A stretch of DNA of 6,170 nt from assembly GCA_003557825.1 (NCBI GenBank), contig PWNM01000215.1:1-6170 (forward strand), in the 5' to 3' direction. Shown here piece after piece: positions 5,261 through 6,170 of this stretch. Position 1 is the stretch's first letter, and every line of letters starts with the position of its first letter. A program made the position numbers and the translations under genes. Source of the stretch: Candidatus Hydrogenedentota bacterium. Its GTDB lineage: Bacteria > Hydrogenedentota > Hydrogenedentia > Hydrogenedentales > SLHB01. A model generated the notes under the pieces. That model had not been told where the DNA came from and did not search any database. It worked only from the letters and a program-made list of their open reading frames with translations.

Positions 5261-6170
5261 ATGGCATCCCCTTATACTCGGCGCGGACCGGCGCAAGCCG
5301 TTCCCATTCCTGCTCCATGGTTTCAAAGTCTATATCTTCTTTGCGCGAAATATGGTTTTGGGTGGCCATGGTCAGGTTATCTTGCTGCCAAACCATAAGC
5401 TCGTCCAAATCGATGCTATCGTTCAAATACAACTCGAGCATCCGACGCTGGATCTCCGAGAAACGCAGATCGAAGGTGAACACCCACTTGGTCGTGGTAT
5501 AACGCCGTTGGAGAATCTCCACAAAAGGTTGGAGCGACGGCAACGCCTCGACGCCTTTGATGTTCGGCATCATGCTGGCGTATTCATTGACGATGCGTTC
5601 ATAATTCTCTGGCAGAGTGATGAAATGCAGGAAGTTCATTACTTCCTTGAGCCGCTCCGATTCCTCCATGCGCTCTTCCATGGACAACGTCGGATCGGTA
5701 TCGCCGATCGCGGTATTGGTCACCTCGAGCTGAGTACCGGAACCGCCTATCACGCACATGTCATGTCCTGTGGCATACTCCGAGGTCTCCTCGGTAAATG
5801 GCGGGAGATAAAACACCCCAAAGTCGAATTCAAGCTGCCTATCCGCTGACAACCGGTACACAAAGGGACTGGCAGTCCAGATCATCGCGCCCCGTTGGGT
5901 CACAAACTCGCGAATCGGATCGAAGGTGCTGATGTTCTGATTGCAGTACTGCCGGAATTCATACATAATCCGCCAAAGATCCTGGTATCGCGGATCGGCG
6001 TTGGTGAAAAACCCTTGTTGATACAGAAAGGTAATCTCGTCCGAGTCGAGATATCCTTCCAGATAACCCTCGCGTACCGGATCCTGCAGGAGATCGATCC
6101 CGGGCAGAATCCCATAGTAAAGCTGGTCGAAAAAAAGGTCCTTGGCCCAGTCGTTGAACCAGTCGATTAC
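5250..6170 (-). CDS. Extracellular solute-binding protein, family 1 (MalE/UgpB type), C-terminal 306 residues
   Basis: The frame is open from the right edge (6170) to a TGA at 5252-5250, so the N-terminus, including any lipoprotein or signal peptide, is missing. An internal ATG at 5966 is not the real start: the 68 codons before it are open and protein-like (VIDWFNDWAK, then DLLQDPVREGYLEGYLDS). The visible part matches the C-terminal two thirds of a family 1 sugar-binding protein. GAMIWTASPF (94-103 of the fragment) is the common GKaAM(W/I) strand motif, FGVFYLPPF (117-125) the following strand, GGSGTQLEV (142-150) the Gly-rich turn, and EVMNFLHFITLPENYE (176-191) the helix that usually reads FLxFLTSPE. 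In the family this protein captures sugars outside the membrane and delivers them to the MalF/MalG pair. The immediate overlap with the permease genes supports that. The ligand cannot be told. The stretch between the Gly-rich turn and the helix is acidic and somewhat extended (about 150-175). Confidence 0.9.
   Translation of the reverse strand, partial: VIDWFNDWAKDLFFDQLYYGILPGIDLLQDPVREGYLEGYLDSDEITFLYQQGFFTNADPRYQDLWRIMYEFRQYCNQNISTFDPIREFVTQRGAMIWTASPFVYRLSADRQLEFDFGVFYLPPFTEETSEYATGHDMCVIGGSGTQLEVTNTAIGDTDPTLSMEERMEESERLKEVMNFLHFITLPENYERIVNEYASMMPNIKGVEALPSLQPFVEILQRRYTTTKWVFTFDLRFSEIQRRMLELYLNDSIDLDELMVWQQDNLTMATQNHISRKEDIDFETMEQEWERLAPVRAEYKGMPYGD
5267..5272 (-). promoter_or_regulatory. 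Shine-Dalgarno fixing the MalF-type permease start
   Basis: AGGGGA on the minus strand, 6 nt before the ATG at 5260 and located inside the last codons of the binding-protein gene. It decides between the ATG at 5260 and the longer possibility at 5326. Confidence 0.6.

Noticed and set aside
5250..5966. Taking the ATG at 5966 as the start of a 238-residue protein
   Set aside because: The frame stays open for a further 68 codons to the window edge with protein-like sequence, so the gene is a fragment of a longer binding protein.

Overview
The window is a stretch of one bacterial chromosome or contig in which every supported gene lies on the minus strand, so transcription runs from high to low coordinates. 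It carries most of a carbohydrate-uptake operon of the MalE/MalF/MalG type followed by two catabolic-looking genes. The proteins look like those of an environmental Gram-negative bacterium. The PHP-domain protein resembles proteins I associate with Planctomycetes, Armatimonadetes and related uncultured phyla. That assignment is an impression from protein style only; no marker gene is present.

Layout in transcription order: (1) 6170-5250, the C-terminal 306 residues of an extracellular family 1 solute-binding protein, whose N-terminus lies outside the window; (2) 5260-4304, a MalF/UgpA-type permease; (3) 4307-3360, a MalG/UgpE-type permease with an enlarged extracytoplasmic loop; (4) 3340-2129, a cytoplasmic (alpha/alpha)6-barrel glycosidase of the GH63/MGH1-like type; (5) after a 286-base gap, 1842-499, an uncharacterised PHP-domain metal-dependent hydrolase; (6) after a 141-base gap, 357-1, the N-terminal 119 residues of an unrecognised membrane protein that runs off the left edge.

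Genes 1-4 are tightly packed: an 11-nt overlap, a 4-nt ATGA overlap, then a 19-nt gap. They are almost certainly co-transcribed and translationally coupled. The simplest model is that the binding protein and two permeases import an intact glycoside or small glycoconjugate, which the glycosidase hydrolyses in the cytoplasm. The PHP protein may act on the product or on a phosphorylated derivative, but nothing in the sequence proves this. No ABC ATPase and no transcriptional regulator is encoded here; the ATPase would have to come from upstream or be a shared MsmK/UgpC-type subunit.

The two gaps hold no convincing gene. The 141-base gap contains a strong minus-strand hairpin with a GGAA tetraloop just after the PHP stop codon. 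The 286-base gap contains two abutting inverted repeats after the glycosidase gene. Neither is followed by a U tract. I saw no rRNA, tRNA, CRISPR array, insertion sequence or attachment site. The window is an ordinary but incompletely characterised catabolic locus; its most novel parts are the PHP protein and the glycosidase with its unknown substrate.
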